From the NCBI GenBank assembly GCA_029261235.1, contig JAJDBS010000018.1, positions 1 to 60,993 of the forward strand: a stretch of DNA of 60,993 nt, written 5' to 3'. The stretch comes from Nitrospirales bacterium (GTDB taxonomy: Bacteria > Nitrospirota > Nitrospiria > Nitrospirales > UBA8639). Under the pieces are notes generated by a model. That model was not told the origin of the DNA and did no database searches. It saw nothing but the letters and a program-made list of their open reading frames with translations. The translations under genes and the position numbers were made by a program. Positions 6,245 through 14,087 of the stretch are shown piece after piece (positions within the stretch are counted from its first letter, which is position 1; the number at the start of each line of letters is the position of its first letter).

Positions 6245-6742
6245 ATGATGCAACTGAGCGACAACTACTGGTCTTGGTCTCGCACCGTGCCTCAATTGCT
6301 TGCAATTGTGGTTCTCATCGGTTTGGTATGGCCTCTGTTTGGCTCTGAGGAAAAACATCTCGCTTCAGTGGTCGGAGCCGGGGTGTATCTGCTCTACGCA
6401 CAATTTTCGAAAATGTTCATAGCCTCAGCACATCGGCGTGGCCTTCAGCTCTTGGCCGCAAAAAACTACCAACCTGCTATCCGAGAATTCGAAAAAAGCC
6501 ATATGTTTTTTACGCGATATCCACAGATAGATCACTTTCGTGCGGTGGTGTTGATGTCGCCGTCCATCTGGTCTTACCGAGAAATGGCTCTGTTAAATGT
6601 CGCGTTTTGTTATGGTCAATTGGGTGAGGTCAATATGGCGAAGACTACCTATGAACAGGTACGTTCTGATTTTCCTGACAACGACTATGCCATTCATGCA
6701 CTCAAATGTATTGAAAATCCTCAGGCCGAAAGGGAGGTGTAA
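6245..6742 (+). CDS. Membrane protein with TPR-like C-terminal part
   Basis: I chose ATG 6245; an in-frame GTG at 6227 is possible and neither has a good ribosome site. Residues ~15-33 (VPQLLAIVVLIGLVWPLFG) and ~39-55 (LASVVGAGVYLLYAQFS) are hydrophobic and probably span the membrane. The soluble remainder has TPR-like helices (RGLQLLAAKNYQPAIREFEKS; LLNVAFCYGQLGEVNMAKTTYEQV) ending DFPDNDYAIHALKCIE. It probably scaffolds a membrane complex, but no partner can be named. Confidence 0.65.
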   Translation: MMQLSDNYWSWSRTVPQLLAIVVLIGLVWPLFGSEEKHLASVVGAGVYLLYAQFSKMFIASAHRRGLQLLAAKNYQPAIREFEKSHMFFTRYPQIDHFRAVVLMSPSIWSYREMALLNVAFCYGQLGEVNMAKTTYEQVRSDFPDNDYAIHALKCIENPQAEREV

Positions 6743-7154
6743 CACATTGTTGATTCGCCATCTGACTCTCATGACCCTGTTAGCGATGCTGGGTTTCGGC
6801 CAGATGACTGAGATGCTTTTGTGTTGGCACAAGGACCCAAAATCATTGACGCACGGCCTGTCTCTACTACATGGGATAGATGTTACGTTTTAGGAGGGCG
6901 AAGCAACTCGCTGTACTCTGACAAGTCCCGCACGTGTATCAGACCATCCATCTCCATGGTTAGATAACAGACGTCGGATAGAAAGAAAAGAACTAAGTCA
7001 AGCATAAGTCTGTTCGTCGATTGCTCTCCTGCATCTGGCAGGCAGAAGCTCTGTTCTTTCGATTCCTTATTCTCGACCTAGATGACTTATCCTGGGTTTT
7101 CTATTAAGGTAGGCCGTTCAGTATGACTCTTGGCGTTGTTGGAATAAAACTATC
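6743..7154. other. 412 bp non-coding stretch holding repeat R1-E
   Basis: The first part holds the degenerate repeat R1-E. From about 6950 to 7154 I see no gene, clear promoter or hairpin; the ATG of the glycosyltransferase is preceded only by GGAATAAAACTATC. Confidence 0.5.
6785..6950 (+). repeat. Dispersed repeat R1, copy E (highly degenerate)
   Basis: GCTGGGTTTCGGCCAG, CTTTTGTGTTGGCACAAGGA, CCCAAAATCATTGACGCACG and GGAGGGCGAAGCAACTCGCT occur in the same order as the equivalent blocks of copies C and D, with several substitutions each. It is the most diverged copy and lies outside the cargo region, so it is probably oldest. Confidence 0.5.
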
Positions 7155-8363
7155 ATGAAAGTTTTGATGCTTACAAATGAATTTCCTCCCTACACCTATG
7201 GTGGAGCTGGGGCGCATGTCGAGTATTTAAGTCGAGAGCTTGCTCGCATGCTTCCAGTGGAAGTGCGGTGTTTTGGGGACCAGGATATCGAGCAGGGAAA
7301 TTTGAAGGTCAAGGGATTTCCTCTCGGCGAAGTGCCGTTTGGTGCACCCAAACCACTGCATTCGGTGTTTGGGGCCGTGCAGCGATGCTGGCAGATGAAT
7401 GCTGATGGGTTGGATGTTGATTTGGTGCATTGCCATACCTGGTACAGCCTCTTGGGAGGAATCTTGGCCAAGTTGAATTATGGGATTCCCTTGGTGGTCA
7501 CGACGCATTCATTGGAGCCACTGCGTCCATGGAAACGGGAGCAGCTCGCCGGGGGGTATGATTTTTCGTTATGGGTTGAGAAGGCCGCATTGGAAATGGC
7601 AGATGCCATTATTGCTGTGTCACAGGGGACCAAGGACGATATTCTGAGATTGTTCAAGGTTCAGGCTGATCGGGTGCATGTGATTCATAATGGGATCGAC
7701 CTTCATGAATTTAAAAAAGTCGACAGTCATGAGGTGTTGACGAAATATAACATTCCCACGGGTAAGCCCTATGTGTTGTTCGTTGGGCGCATTACTCGCC
7801 AAAAAGGCATCATTTATTTACTCAAGGCCTTGTCCTATTTGGACGCAGGTTTCCCTGTGGTGCTGTGTGCGAGTTCTCCCGACACTCCAGCCATTGCTGC
7901 TGAAATGAAAGAGGCGCTAGAGAAAGCGTCCGCGCATCGTGAAGACATTTATTGGATACAAGATGTTCTCGATAAACCAAGCCTCATTGAGTTGTATTCG
8001 AATGCCGGGGTATTTTGTTGCCCCTCGATTTACGAGCCGTTTGGTATTATCAATTTAGAAGCGATGGCTTGTGAGGTCCCGGTCGTGGCTTCAGCGGTTG
8101 GAGGCATCCCCGAGGTCGTCGTGGAAGATGAAACTGGTTTTTTAGTGCCGGTGGAGCAAGAGAAGGAAGCGCCTTTTTCTCCCAAGGACCCAGAGAAATA
8201 TGCGCAGGATCTCGCAGAACGTATCAATCAGCTTATGCGTGATCCGGCTTTGCGCCAACCGATGGGAACGGCCGGTCGTCGTCGGGCCGAAGCGCTGTTT
8301 AGTTGGACGGCCATTGCTCAGCGGACAAAGACGTTGTACGAAAAAGTGATTGAGTCTGCTTAG
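7155..8363 (+). CDS. glgM: Glycogen synthase-type GT4 glycosyltransferase (GlgM/GlgA, actinobacterial type)
   Basis: The 402-residue GT-B enzyme begins MKVLMLTNEFPPYTYGGAGAH, where the G-G-A-G loop binds donor sugar. It has the nucleotide-sugar site GRITRQKG (211-218) and the catalytic E-x7-E motif EPFGIINLE (294-302). The whole pattern matches the Corynebacterium/Mycobacterium GlgA group, which uses ADP-glucose to extend alpha-1,4-glucan or make maltose-1-phosphate. The usual glg partners are not adjacent, so the exact product is uncertain. The family is clear; the symbol is the best guess. Confidence 0.75.
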   Translation: MKVLMLTNEFPPYTYGGAGAHVEYLSRELARMLPVEVRCFGDQDIEQGNLKVKGFPLGEVPFGAPKPLHSVFGAVQRCWQMNADGLDVDLVHCHTWYSLLGGILAKLNYGIPLVVTTHSLEPLRPWKREQLAGGYDFSLWVEKAALEMADAIIAVSQGTKDDILRLFKVQADRVHVIHNGIDLHEFKKVDSHEVLTKYNIPTGKPYVLFVGRITRQKGIIYLLKALSYLDAGFPVVLCASSPDTPAIAAEMKEALEKASAHREDIYWIQDVLDKPSLIELYSNAGVFCCPSIYEPFGIINLEAMACEVPVVASAVGGIPEVVVEDETGFLVPVEQEKEAPFSPKDPEKYAQDLAERINQLMRDPALRQPMGTAGRRRAEALFSWTAIAQRTKTLYEKVIESA

Positions 8364-8430
8364 AATGATTCGTTGATGTGGGAGGATGGACGTTCGAGGT
8401 ACGTGCAAGCATCGTTCGCATGAGGCACCC

Positions 8431-8667
8431 TCAAAATCCTGGATCTCGACCTGTCTGAAACATGGATTCTAATCGCCGCACTTCTTCTTTCCGTCGGTGC
8501 CGTTCTTCTACCATTGAAGATATTAACGAATTCCAAAAGGCCACTTCTGCCGGTGAGCCATCAGTCACACGTTGATCACGCCATTCCGTAGCAAATCGAG
8601 TATAGACCCGAATTTCACAGTCGTTAAATGTTCTTAGGGCATCAATCAATTCATCTTCAGGGTGCAT
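8431..8667 (-). CDS. Small conserved protein, paralogue of the gene at 9065
   Basis: This 78-residue protein starts at ATG 8667, preceded by AGGAAGG; an upstream in-frame ATG at 8688 lacks a ribosome site. It aligns along almost its whole length with the protein at 9065-9328: Y-T-x-FA-x-E-(W/F)-RDQR, G-S-x-AE-x-x-FWN and ER-x-RR-x-x-x-x-RRLE. It is helical and rich in Arg and Glu, with no membrane segment or known domain. The function is unknown. The two copies bracket the lipoprotein gene in opposite orientation to it. Confidence 0.7.
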   Translation of the reverse strand: MHPEDELIDALRTFNDCEIRVYTRFATEWRDQRVTDGSPAEVAFWNSLISSMVEERHRRKEEVRRLESMFQTGRDPGF

Positions 8668-8771
8668 AGCAGATTGAACCTTCCTCATGAGATATAATAT
8701 TTATGATCGCGTTGGCATGAATAATTGTATCGGTGCCTCAGTATTGGTTCCTTAGCGTTGGAGGTTTTTTG

Positions 8772-9038
8772 GTGAACAAAAAATTCATATTTCATCATGT
8801 GTCATGTGTTATCAAAAACGTTGGACGGTGGTTTGGTCTGGCGTTGGTCATGGGTGTGCTCATGGCCTGCGGAGAAGACCCGCAACAATTATTTGAAACA
8901 GCACAATTTGAAGAGGAACAACATAATCAAGCCCATGCCCAAGAGCTCTACGAACGCATCGTTCGTGATCACGCGAAGAGTCCCGTGGCTCACAAGGCAG
9001 AAGAGCGACTGAAGAAATTGATGAAGGAAAAGAAGTGA
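8772..9038 (+). CDS. Small TPR-like lipoprotein
   Basis: GTG 8772 follows GGAGG by seven bases, so I prefer it to the ATG-like start further upstream at 8733. A signal peptide (residues ~12-34) ends in the lipobox L-M-A-C. The mature ~55 residues (EDPQQLFETAQFEEEQHNQ, YERIVRDHAKSPVAHKAEER) resemble one tetratricopeptide hairpin, as in BamD- or YbgF-like lipoproteins but far shorter. It is probably attached to the inner leaflet of the outer membrane. The role is unknown. Confidence 0.7.
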   Translation: MNKKFIFHHVSCVIKNVGRWFGLALVMGVLMACGEDPQQLFETAQFEEEQHNQAHAQELYERIVRDHAKSPVAHKAEERLKKLMKEKK

Positions 9039-9064
9039 GGATAGGTGGTCGTTACAATGGGGGG

Positions 9065-9328
9065 TTATTTATAGTGCTCAGGGTCCACACCTGTCCGGTA
9101 CATATATTCTAGTCGCCGAATGTTTTGATCCCGCCGCATCCGTTCATCAATACACAGGTTGACGACTGTGTTCCAGAATCCGGCTTCCGCCATGGATCCT
9201 GATTCCATTCGTTGGTCACGGAATTCACTCGCAAAACAGGTATAGCGCTGAAGGTCGGCATCTTCAAAATCTTGAAGGAAGCTGGGAAGTTCTTCTGTGT
9301 GAGTCAGGGGTCCGTTTGTGTGGCTCAT
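9065..9328 (-). CDS. Small conserved protein, paralogue of the gene at 8431
   Basis: The start at 9328 is fixed by AGGAGGG five bases before the ATG; frames upstream are not part of the gene. The 87-residue product aligns with the 8431-8667 protein (YTCFASEFRDQRMESGSMAE against YTRFATEWRDQRVTDGSPAE; RRLEYMYRTGVDP against RRLESMFQTGRDP). The family is unknown to me. Conserved W/F, RDQR and FWN suggest a small helical bundle that may bind a partner. Confidence 0.75.
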   Translation of the reverse strand: MSHTNGPLTHTEELPSFLQDFEDADLQRYTCFASEFRDQRMESGSMAEAGFWNTVVNLCIDERMRRDQNIRRLEYMYRTGVDPEHYK

Positions 9329-9532
9329 ATTCCCTCCTATGCCATTCCTATCGGTTAGAGCCACAGGGATTCTTAACAGTCTAGGCAAAAAAAAATGAGA
9401 CATCACGTGAGGAAATAGATGATGGGGGCGTCTATGCGTGTGCTGTGTTATTCGTTATTGGATGTTCTGTGCGGTTGAAATCAGCGATGCCCTGTGTTGT
9501 TGATGAATGGACAACATGGCATCTGCACTGTC

Positions 9533-10228
9533 TTAGCGAACGTCAGCGAAAAATGCGGGGGGCAGCGTCGGGAGACCATATTCTACATGAAGAATAATCA
9601 TGACCACGCGGAGCAAGCTTCGCCACACGCCCATCTGAAGAAATTTACGTGCATCAGTGACCACCGAGGAGGGCAACAGCTTGGGAGTGGTATGTAGCAA
9701 AAGTTGCTCGCAAAATCGGACATCTTCCAGAATCGACTGTAAGGGAAACCCGCCCAGTTGGTGAAATAAGCCGACACGCACAAAGAGGGCTTGGTCTCCG
9801 TAGATGATTTGTGATCGGTGGCATCGAAAGTTATCAAGCCAGGAGATCATTGTGAGTCGCCAGTCTTGGCCAGAAAATTGATGTTGAAATCCTCCAGCCT
9901 GACAACCGCTATCGATGCCGATCTGATCGAGTTGCTTGAAGGCGTCAGCGGGCAGAAGGGTATCTGCATGGAGAAAGAGCAACCAATCCTTGGATGTGTG
10001 TTGATGAGGCAACATGTAGTGTGCCCCCGCATTCATTTGCGAGGCACGACCTTTTGGCGCCGTCAACCAGATGATCTCAGGATGGGTCCGTACAATTTCT
10101 TGGGTTTGGTCAGTGCTTCCTCCATCGACCACAATAATTTGGTAGTGGCTCTGTTGCTGGAAGACCGAGGCTAGTGTCTGAGGGAGCGCCCGTTCTTCGT
10201 TCAATGTCGGGATGATCAGCCAGATCAT
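9533..10228 (-). CDS. Family-2 glycosyltransferase, TIGR04283-like
   Basis: The 231-residue GT-A enzyme begins MIWLIIPTLNEERALPQTLAS and shows IIVVDGGSTDQTQEIV (D-x-D-type donor site region), APKGRASQMNAGA and LLFLHADTLLP. GGFPLQSILEDVRFCEQLL is the acceptor-side ED motif. The short length and GRA-x-QMN-x-GA motif match the TIGR04283 subgroup, often found with radical SAM or selenium-domain neighbours. The substrate is unknown. It lies 25 bases downstream of the di-iron gene and is probably co-transcribed. Confidence 0.8.
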   Translation of the reverse strand: MIWLIIPTLNEERALPQTLASVFQQQSHYQIIVVDGGSTDQTQEIVRTHPEIIWLTAPKGRASQMNAGAHYMLPHQHTSKDWLLFLHADTLLPADAFKQLDQIGIDSGCQAGGFQHQFSGQDWRLTMISWLDNFRCHRSQIIYGDQALFVRVGLFHQLGGFPLQSILEDVRFCEQLLLHTTPKLLPSSVVTDARKFLQMGVWRSLLRVVMIILHVEYGLPTLPPAFFADVR

Positions 10229-10253
10229 GATTGTGTGCTATTTCGCAAAGGTC

Positions 10254-10961
10254 TCACGCCACGGTTTTTGAAAGGAATAGCGATGTCATGTGCTGTGGGG
10301 GAGGCGTTTGTAGCCACGGAGGCAAACTTCGTTCAAATTCGTCCCAATAATCTTGTGGGTCTTCTTTCAGTGAGACGAACGAGTTTTCTGCTGCAAACAG
10401 CATGGTTTTCGCGAGAGGTAGATACATCGCTGATTTTTTTCGTAGGCTCTCACATGATTCTTCATCTTGTTCGATCATTCTGGAGAGAACGCGAAGGCCA
10501 AATTGGTGATGGGCTTCCTCTTGGTGGATGAGCATGCGTCTCAGTCTTCGAAAAGGCGCACCACGTTTGACCAAGCCGACTTCAATTTTTCTGAGGATGG
10601 CTTCTCCTAACCCTTCTAAGATAATTTGTTCTGCCACAAGGGTTTCCGCAAAGTCCTCTCGGGCGATGGCCGCCTCGACACATTGGCGATAGTGATTCAT
10701 CTGCTCAGCAATTTCCGAAGATTGAGTTGCCTTTGGTGCGAGCCAACGAATGGCACCATGAAAAACGAAGGCATGATACCCCTCTTGCCGAGCCTGTCCC
10801 ACCAGAAACGTTTGCATCCCTGGTTCCGGTGCGAGCCTAGACTGTTTCTGAGCACAGTCATGCGCCAAATGTTCTCCTAATTCCATGAAGCGTAGAAGTT
10901 GTGCAAGGTGAGTATGCTCACCAGATTTAATGAGCATGAGGCCATTCCGCCTGCGTGTCAT
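10254..10961 (-). CDS. Ferritin-like di-iron protein
   Basis: The 235-residue protein has a four-helix di-iron carboxylate pattern: E27/E30 (MELGEHLAH), E60-x2-H63 (QEGYHAFVFH), E116/E120 (EGLGEAIL) and E149-x2-H152 (HQEEAHHQFG). These two E-x2-H motifs plus carboxylates suit an oxygen-using di-iron site, as in ferritin-like and ribonucleotide-reductase-like oxidases. The precise family is not recognised. The start is uncertain (10961 or ATG 10937). It follows the bufferin operon on the same strand after 124 bases, so it could oxidise the same peptide, handle iron for BufB, or be unrelated. Confidence 0.7.
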   Translation of the reverse strand: MTRRRNGLMLIKSGEHTHLAQLLRFMELGEHLAHDCAQKQSRLAPEPGMQTFLVGQARQEGYHAFVFHGAIRWLAPKATQSSEIAEQMNHYRQCVEAAIAREDFAETLVAEQIILEGLGEAILRKIEVGLVKRGAPFRRLRRMLIHQEEAHHQFGLRVLSRMIEQDEESCESLRKKSAMYLPLAKTMLFAAENSFVSLKEDPQDYWDEFERSLPPWLQTPPPQHMTSLFLSKTVA

Positions 10962-11085
10962 ACGTGGCTTGTGAGCGGAGCTGTGCCGAGATTCGTTCTT
11001 GCTGCTCTACATGTGTCTGTGCGGTATTGAAATTCAAGCGCATCATGGATGAGGGTCTTGTCAGTCTATTCAGGGTACAGGGTGG

Positions 11086-11889
11086 TTATGGCATTGGCTC
11101 AGTGGAGAGTTGCGCGGCAATCCCTGTGGTTTTAATCAATGCGAATAAGTCAGAAACGATGGCAGTGGTCAGATCAGGGAAATCTTGGAGTGTGTGTGTC
11201 AGCGCATCTTCGATGTTTTTTCCGGCATGTAAATGCTGGAGCAGCAGATATTCGGGTTCGTTCATGTGCTTGATATACACTTGTTGTTCGTGTTTGTAGC
11301 AAAGGAGCCATTGAGGCGTATTCCAATATTCTTCTGACAGCGGTTCTTGCTTCGTTGCACGAAGTTTCCAGATTTCATAGATCGAGTACGAGGAATGAAA
11401 AAGACGGATTGATGAGCCAAAGGCAAAACGGGCGTCTCCTGATAGCTCTTGTCGTTGGAAGTCTTCTGGCGAAAGACTCGTATGAGGGGGCAGATGAAAG
11501 ACTTCTTTAAATGTCCACTCAAAGCGTGCCAAGTCTGAGACAAAAGGAAGGTCGGAAAACGGCTGCTTTTTCTCTAAAAAATCAGGAAAAGTTTTTCCGA
11601 AATCCGAGAGATTGTAGGAGGTCGAAGGATGTGTGAGTAAATATTCTTTGGCTAAGCGAAAATAGTTGTCATCTCCAGCAACCCACCACACAGCTTCGAA
11701 TGTTTCTCCTAGGGCTTCGGTCAGACGAACGATATGCCCGGTTCGGTAGACGTCGACCGCGTGATCAGAGGTCAGAGAGCCGCCTGGTAGGACGGTCTCC
11801 AACAAGGTCGGCTCGATCTGCGCTTCTTCAGGTCTGAGGGAAGCTTGAGAAAATAGGTGTTGAAAGTGGCTGAGTGTGAGTTTGGCCAT
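11086..11889 (-). CDS. bufC: BufC-like DUF2063 partner protein of the MNIO enzyme
   Basis: The 267-residue protein shows the DUF2063 (putative DNA-binding) N-terminal domain: a helical FQHLFSQASL start, VDVYRTGHIVRLTEALGETF (residues ~46-65) and WWVAGDDNYFRLAKEYLLTHPSTSYNLSDFGKTFPDFL (~68-105). A C-terminal domain follows. In bufferin systems this protein partners the MNIO enzyme and helps it recognise the precursor. The ATG at 11889 lies inside bufB, giving an unusually long 62-base overlap in a different frame; a later start would cut the domain. The family and operon position agree. Confidence 0.85.
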   Translation of the reverse strand: MAKLTLSHFQHLFSQASLRPEEAQIEPTLLETVLPGGSLTSDHAVDVYRTGHIVRLTEALGETFEAVWWVAGDDNYFRLAKEYLLTHPSTSYNLSDFGKTFPDFLEKKQPFSDLPFVSDLARFEWTFKEVFHLPPHTSLSPEDFQRQELSGDARFAFGSSIRLFHSSYSIYEIWKLRATKQEPLSEEYWNTPQWLLCYKHEQQVYIKHMNEPEYLLLQHLHAGKNIEDALTHTLQDFPDLTTAIVSDLFALIKTTGIAAQLSTEPMP

Positions 11890-12706
11890 GGTGGTACGTC
11901 CAAATATGCGCGGCTTTCAGCGCTTCTTCTTCTAATTGTGGAAATTCAGGAATATCTTCATCCCATTCAATTAAGACAGGGAGGTCTGGGGCGCGAGCAA
12001 TGAGTGATGAAAACAAGTCCCAGACTGCGGGATAGACTGGTTTGGAATGCGTGTCAAATAAGTGCGTGCCCATATCGGTATATCCAGCGAGATGAACTTG
12101 CCCAATGATATGGGTGGGAATTTGTTCAAGGAAGACATAGGGATCAAAATGATGATTGCTGGCGTTGACATACAAATTGTTGAGGTCCAAAAGAATTTGA
12201 CAACCTGATCGCTCTGCGACGGCTCGCAGAAACTCCCATTCTGTGTATTCGCATTCAGGAATTTGTAGATAAGTGGAGACATTCTCCAGGAGAAGCGGTC
12301 GTTGTAAGAACGTTTGGACTTGGTCTATATGCTTGACAATCAGAGTTAAGGCTTCGTCGGTAAAGGGAATAGGCAGAAGATCGTGTAAGTTTTGCTGATT
12401 CAACCCTGTCCAACAAAGATGGTCTGAGACAATAAACGGGTCAATACGGTCAACTAATGTACGAAGATTCTGTAAGTAGCTGGGCCGAAGCCCTTCGGCT
12501 GAGGCGATAGACAAGGAAACGCCATGCAAGGCGACTGGGTAGTCCTCTCGAATCAATTCCAACATATCGAGTGGGCGTCCCTTGGTATCCATATAGTTCT
12601 CACTCACGGCTTCAAACCAGGTGACTTGAGTTTGAGGACGTGGCTCGAGAAAGGGGTAGTGGGTGGGACGTAGTCCCACCCCTATGTTTGGTTGTCTCTG
12701 AGACAT
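11828..12706 (-). CDS. bufB: MNIO (DUF692) peptide-modifying enzyme BufB
   Basis: The 292-residue TIM-barrel protein carries the DUF692/MNIO signature: GVGLRPTHYP, WFEAVSENYMD, VALHGVSLSIAS, IVSDHLCWTG, LLENVSTYL, LDLNNLYVNASNHHFDP, GQVHLAGYTD and LIEWDEDIPE. The His, Asp and Glu residues in these blocks bind two or three irons. The family oxidises cysteines of ribosomal peptides; in bufferins this makes copper-binding heterocycles. It lies six bases after the precursor gene and overlaps bufC. All metal-ligand motifs look intact. Confidence 0.9.
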   Translation of the reverse strand: MSQRQPNIGVGLRPTHYPFLEPRPQTQVTWFEAVSENYMDTKGRPLDMLELIREDYPVALHGVSLSIASAEGLRPSYLQNLRTLVDRIDPFIVSDHLCWTGLNQQNLHDLLPIPFTDEALTLIVKHIDQVQTFLQRPLLLENVSTYLQIPECEYTEWEFLRAVAERSGCQILLDLNNLYVNASNHHFDPYVFLEQIPTHIIGQVHLAGYTDMGTHLFDTHSKPVYPAVWDLFSSLIARAPDLPVLIEWDEDIPEFPQLEEEALKAAHIWTYHHGQTHTQPLSTPIFSSFPQT

Positions 12707-12712
12707 TACACT

Positions 12713-12979
12713 TTAGTGAGATTTGGCGACGTGATTTCCGCCTTTGGCATCACAGTCGGCTTTGCTCATGCTCGTCCAACCCTTACCTTTACAATCATTC
12801 TTCCCTTCGCAAGAACTCGCGACAGTTTTACATTCGCCTTTGCCTTTACAGTCATTGACTCCGTGGCATTGTCCTTTCGCCATTTCCCCGTGAGACATTG
12901 AGTCGTGGGAATGAGCACAACCCGACGCAATCAGTAATCCTGAAAGGGCTGCACCAAGAAGAAGTGATTTTTGTGTCAT
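12713..12979 (-). CDS. bufA: Bufferin-type precursor peptide (Cys-rich, exported, possible lipoprotein)
   Basis: The 88-residue precursor has an N-terminal signal (LLLGAALSGLLIASGC) and a Cys-rich core with a duplicated pattern C-x-G-x-N-D-C-K-G-K-G (GQCHGVNDCKGKGEC; SSCEGKNDCKGKGW) and a final ADC. Six cysteines lie after the signal. The core matches BufA2-like precursors. The signal ends in A-S-G-C, which could be a lipobox; that would tether this product to a membrane, unlike a freely periplasmic bufferin. Bufferins bind copper and are modified by the MNIO enzyme encoded next. AGGAG precedes the ATG by nine bases. Expected role: copper buffering in the envelope. Confidence 0.85.
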   Translation of the reverse strand: MTQKSLLLGAALSGLLIASGCAHSHDSMSHGEMAKGQCHGVNDCKGKGECKTVASSCEGKNDCKGKGWTSMSKADCDAKGGNHVAKSH

Positions 12980-13020
12980 GTGAACGGTCTCCTATGTATG
13001 AATATTGAGTGAAAGTGTTT

Positions 13021-13050
13021 GGGGTTCCTCTGCTGTTATGCGGAGCCCCC
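13021..13050 (-). promoter_or_regulatory. Hairpin in the bufA leader
   Basis: GGGGTTCC and GGAGCCCC form an imperfect stem around TCTGCTGTTATGC, 42-70 bases upstream of the bufA start. There is no U-tract, so it is not a normal terminator. It may be a structured leader or operator. No known riboswitch consensus was recognised. A second short inverted repeat (CCCTT-TT-AAGGG, 13064-13075) lies next to it. Confidence 0.3.
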
Positions 13051-13173
13051 ACGAGTTACGGTACCCTTTTAAGGGATAAGTCTCATATTGGTGCAGAGTA
13101 TTACAGTTTTATCAAGGATTATGAACAAAAGCCAAAAAAATGATCTTCTACTCTGCGAATATACCAGGACCGT

Positions 13174-14034
13174 TCATTCCTCTGCCTGTGGACGAGGAGG
13201 GATCCCATTTAATCGCCAATCATATTCCAGGAATTTGATGGTATAGGGAGTCTGTCGAAGATCTTCTGCCAAGGTTTCATCCGTGACGAATTGGGCAATG
13301 TATGTGAGAAGAGTATCTGAATGATTGGTAAAGTCTTCTTCAAACCAATCGAAGATCATAGAAAGATAGGCTATTTTTCGTTCCGAGTCGAATCGATTTC
13401 GCGACGGATCATTGATGAACTGTTTCGCACTGCGCGTGAGTTGGTTGTCTAAGTCTTCAGGGGTATAGGCCCAAGATTGGAGCTTGGGACAGGACTGTGA
13501 GGCGCAGACGATCGCAAAGTGTATGCGCGGTTCACGAAACCGAGGAATAAGAATATCTCGTTCCACCGCGTAGAGATTCACCTCGGCTCCTCCCACCATG
13601 TAATCCCGACTGACAAAATACGTATATTTATCGGTCCAGGTTGTTGGTGAATATCCATCGACAATGCCTTTTACCGCAAACGCATTATAGGCATTAATCC
13701 AAAATGCCAAACGATCGTTTTGCCCTGGAAGCGTGGAGGGATCGAGTCGATTGAGTAGCTCGAGATATTGAGTGAATCGAGCATCCGACGCATATGATGG
13801 ATATTGGACCACGCCATCTTTCACATGATCCTGTAATGTCTGATCGAAGAGGTCGTGTGAAAACTCACTTGTGGTGATGGCATTCGTGGGGTGGTAACTC
13901 GTTGGCAATGTACTACAGCCAACTGTTGTCAAGAATGTGAGAAGAACCACGAGTCCTGGTGTATTGAAATAATGCCCTTGGCTCCGTGGGAACCAAGAGG
14001 CTAATGATTTGTTGTGTTTGAAGCGAGCTATCAT
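13174..14034 (-). CDS. DUF547-domain lipoprotein
   Basis: The 286-residue protein has a signal peptide (TPGLVVLLTFLTTVGC, residues ~25-40) ending in a lipobox cysteine. A DUF547 domain follows (~70-245): LAFWINAYNAFAVKGIVDGY, RIHFAIVCASQSCPKLQSWAY and NRFDSERKIAYLSMIFDWFEEDF. The conserved WINAYNA and CASxSCP motifs are intact. DUF547 is suspected to be thiol-related because of its cysteines, but its function is not established. It lies 194 bases upstream of bufA on the same strand and may have its own promoter. Confidence 0.85.
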   Translation of the reverse strand: MIARFKHNKSLASWFPRSQGHYFNTPGLVVLLTFLTTVGCSTLPTSYHPTNAITTSEFSHDLFDQTLQDHVKDGVVQYPSYASDARFTQYLELLNRLDPSTLPGQNDRLAFWINAYNAFAVKGIVDGYSPTTWTDKYTYFVSRDYMVGGAEVNLYAVERDILIPRFREPRIHFAIVCASQSCPKLQSWAYTPEDLDNQLTRSAKQFINDPSRNRFDSERKIAYLSMIFDWFEEDFTNHSDTLLTYIAQFVTDETLAEDLRQTPYTIKFLEYDWRLNGIPPRPQAEE

Positions 14035-14087
14035 TCTTGAATCTCCTCTGTATGAATCTTAGGAATAACGTGGATGCGAATGTCGTG

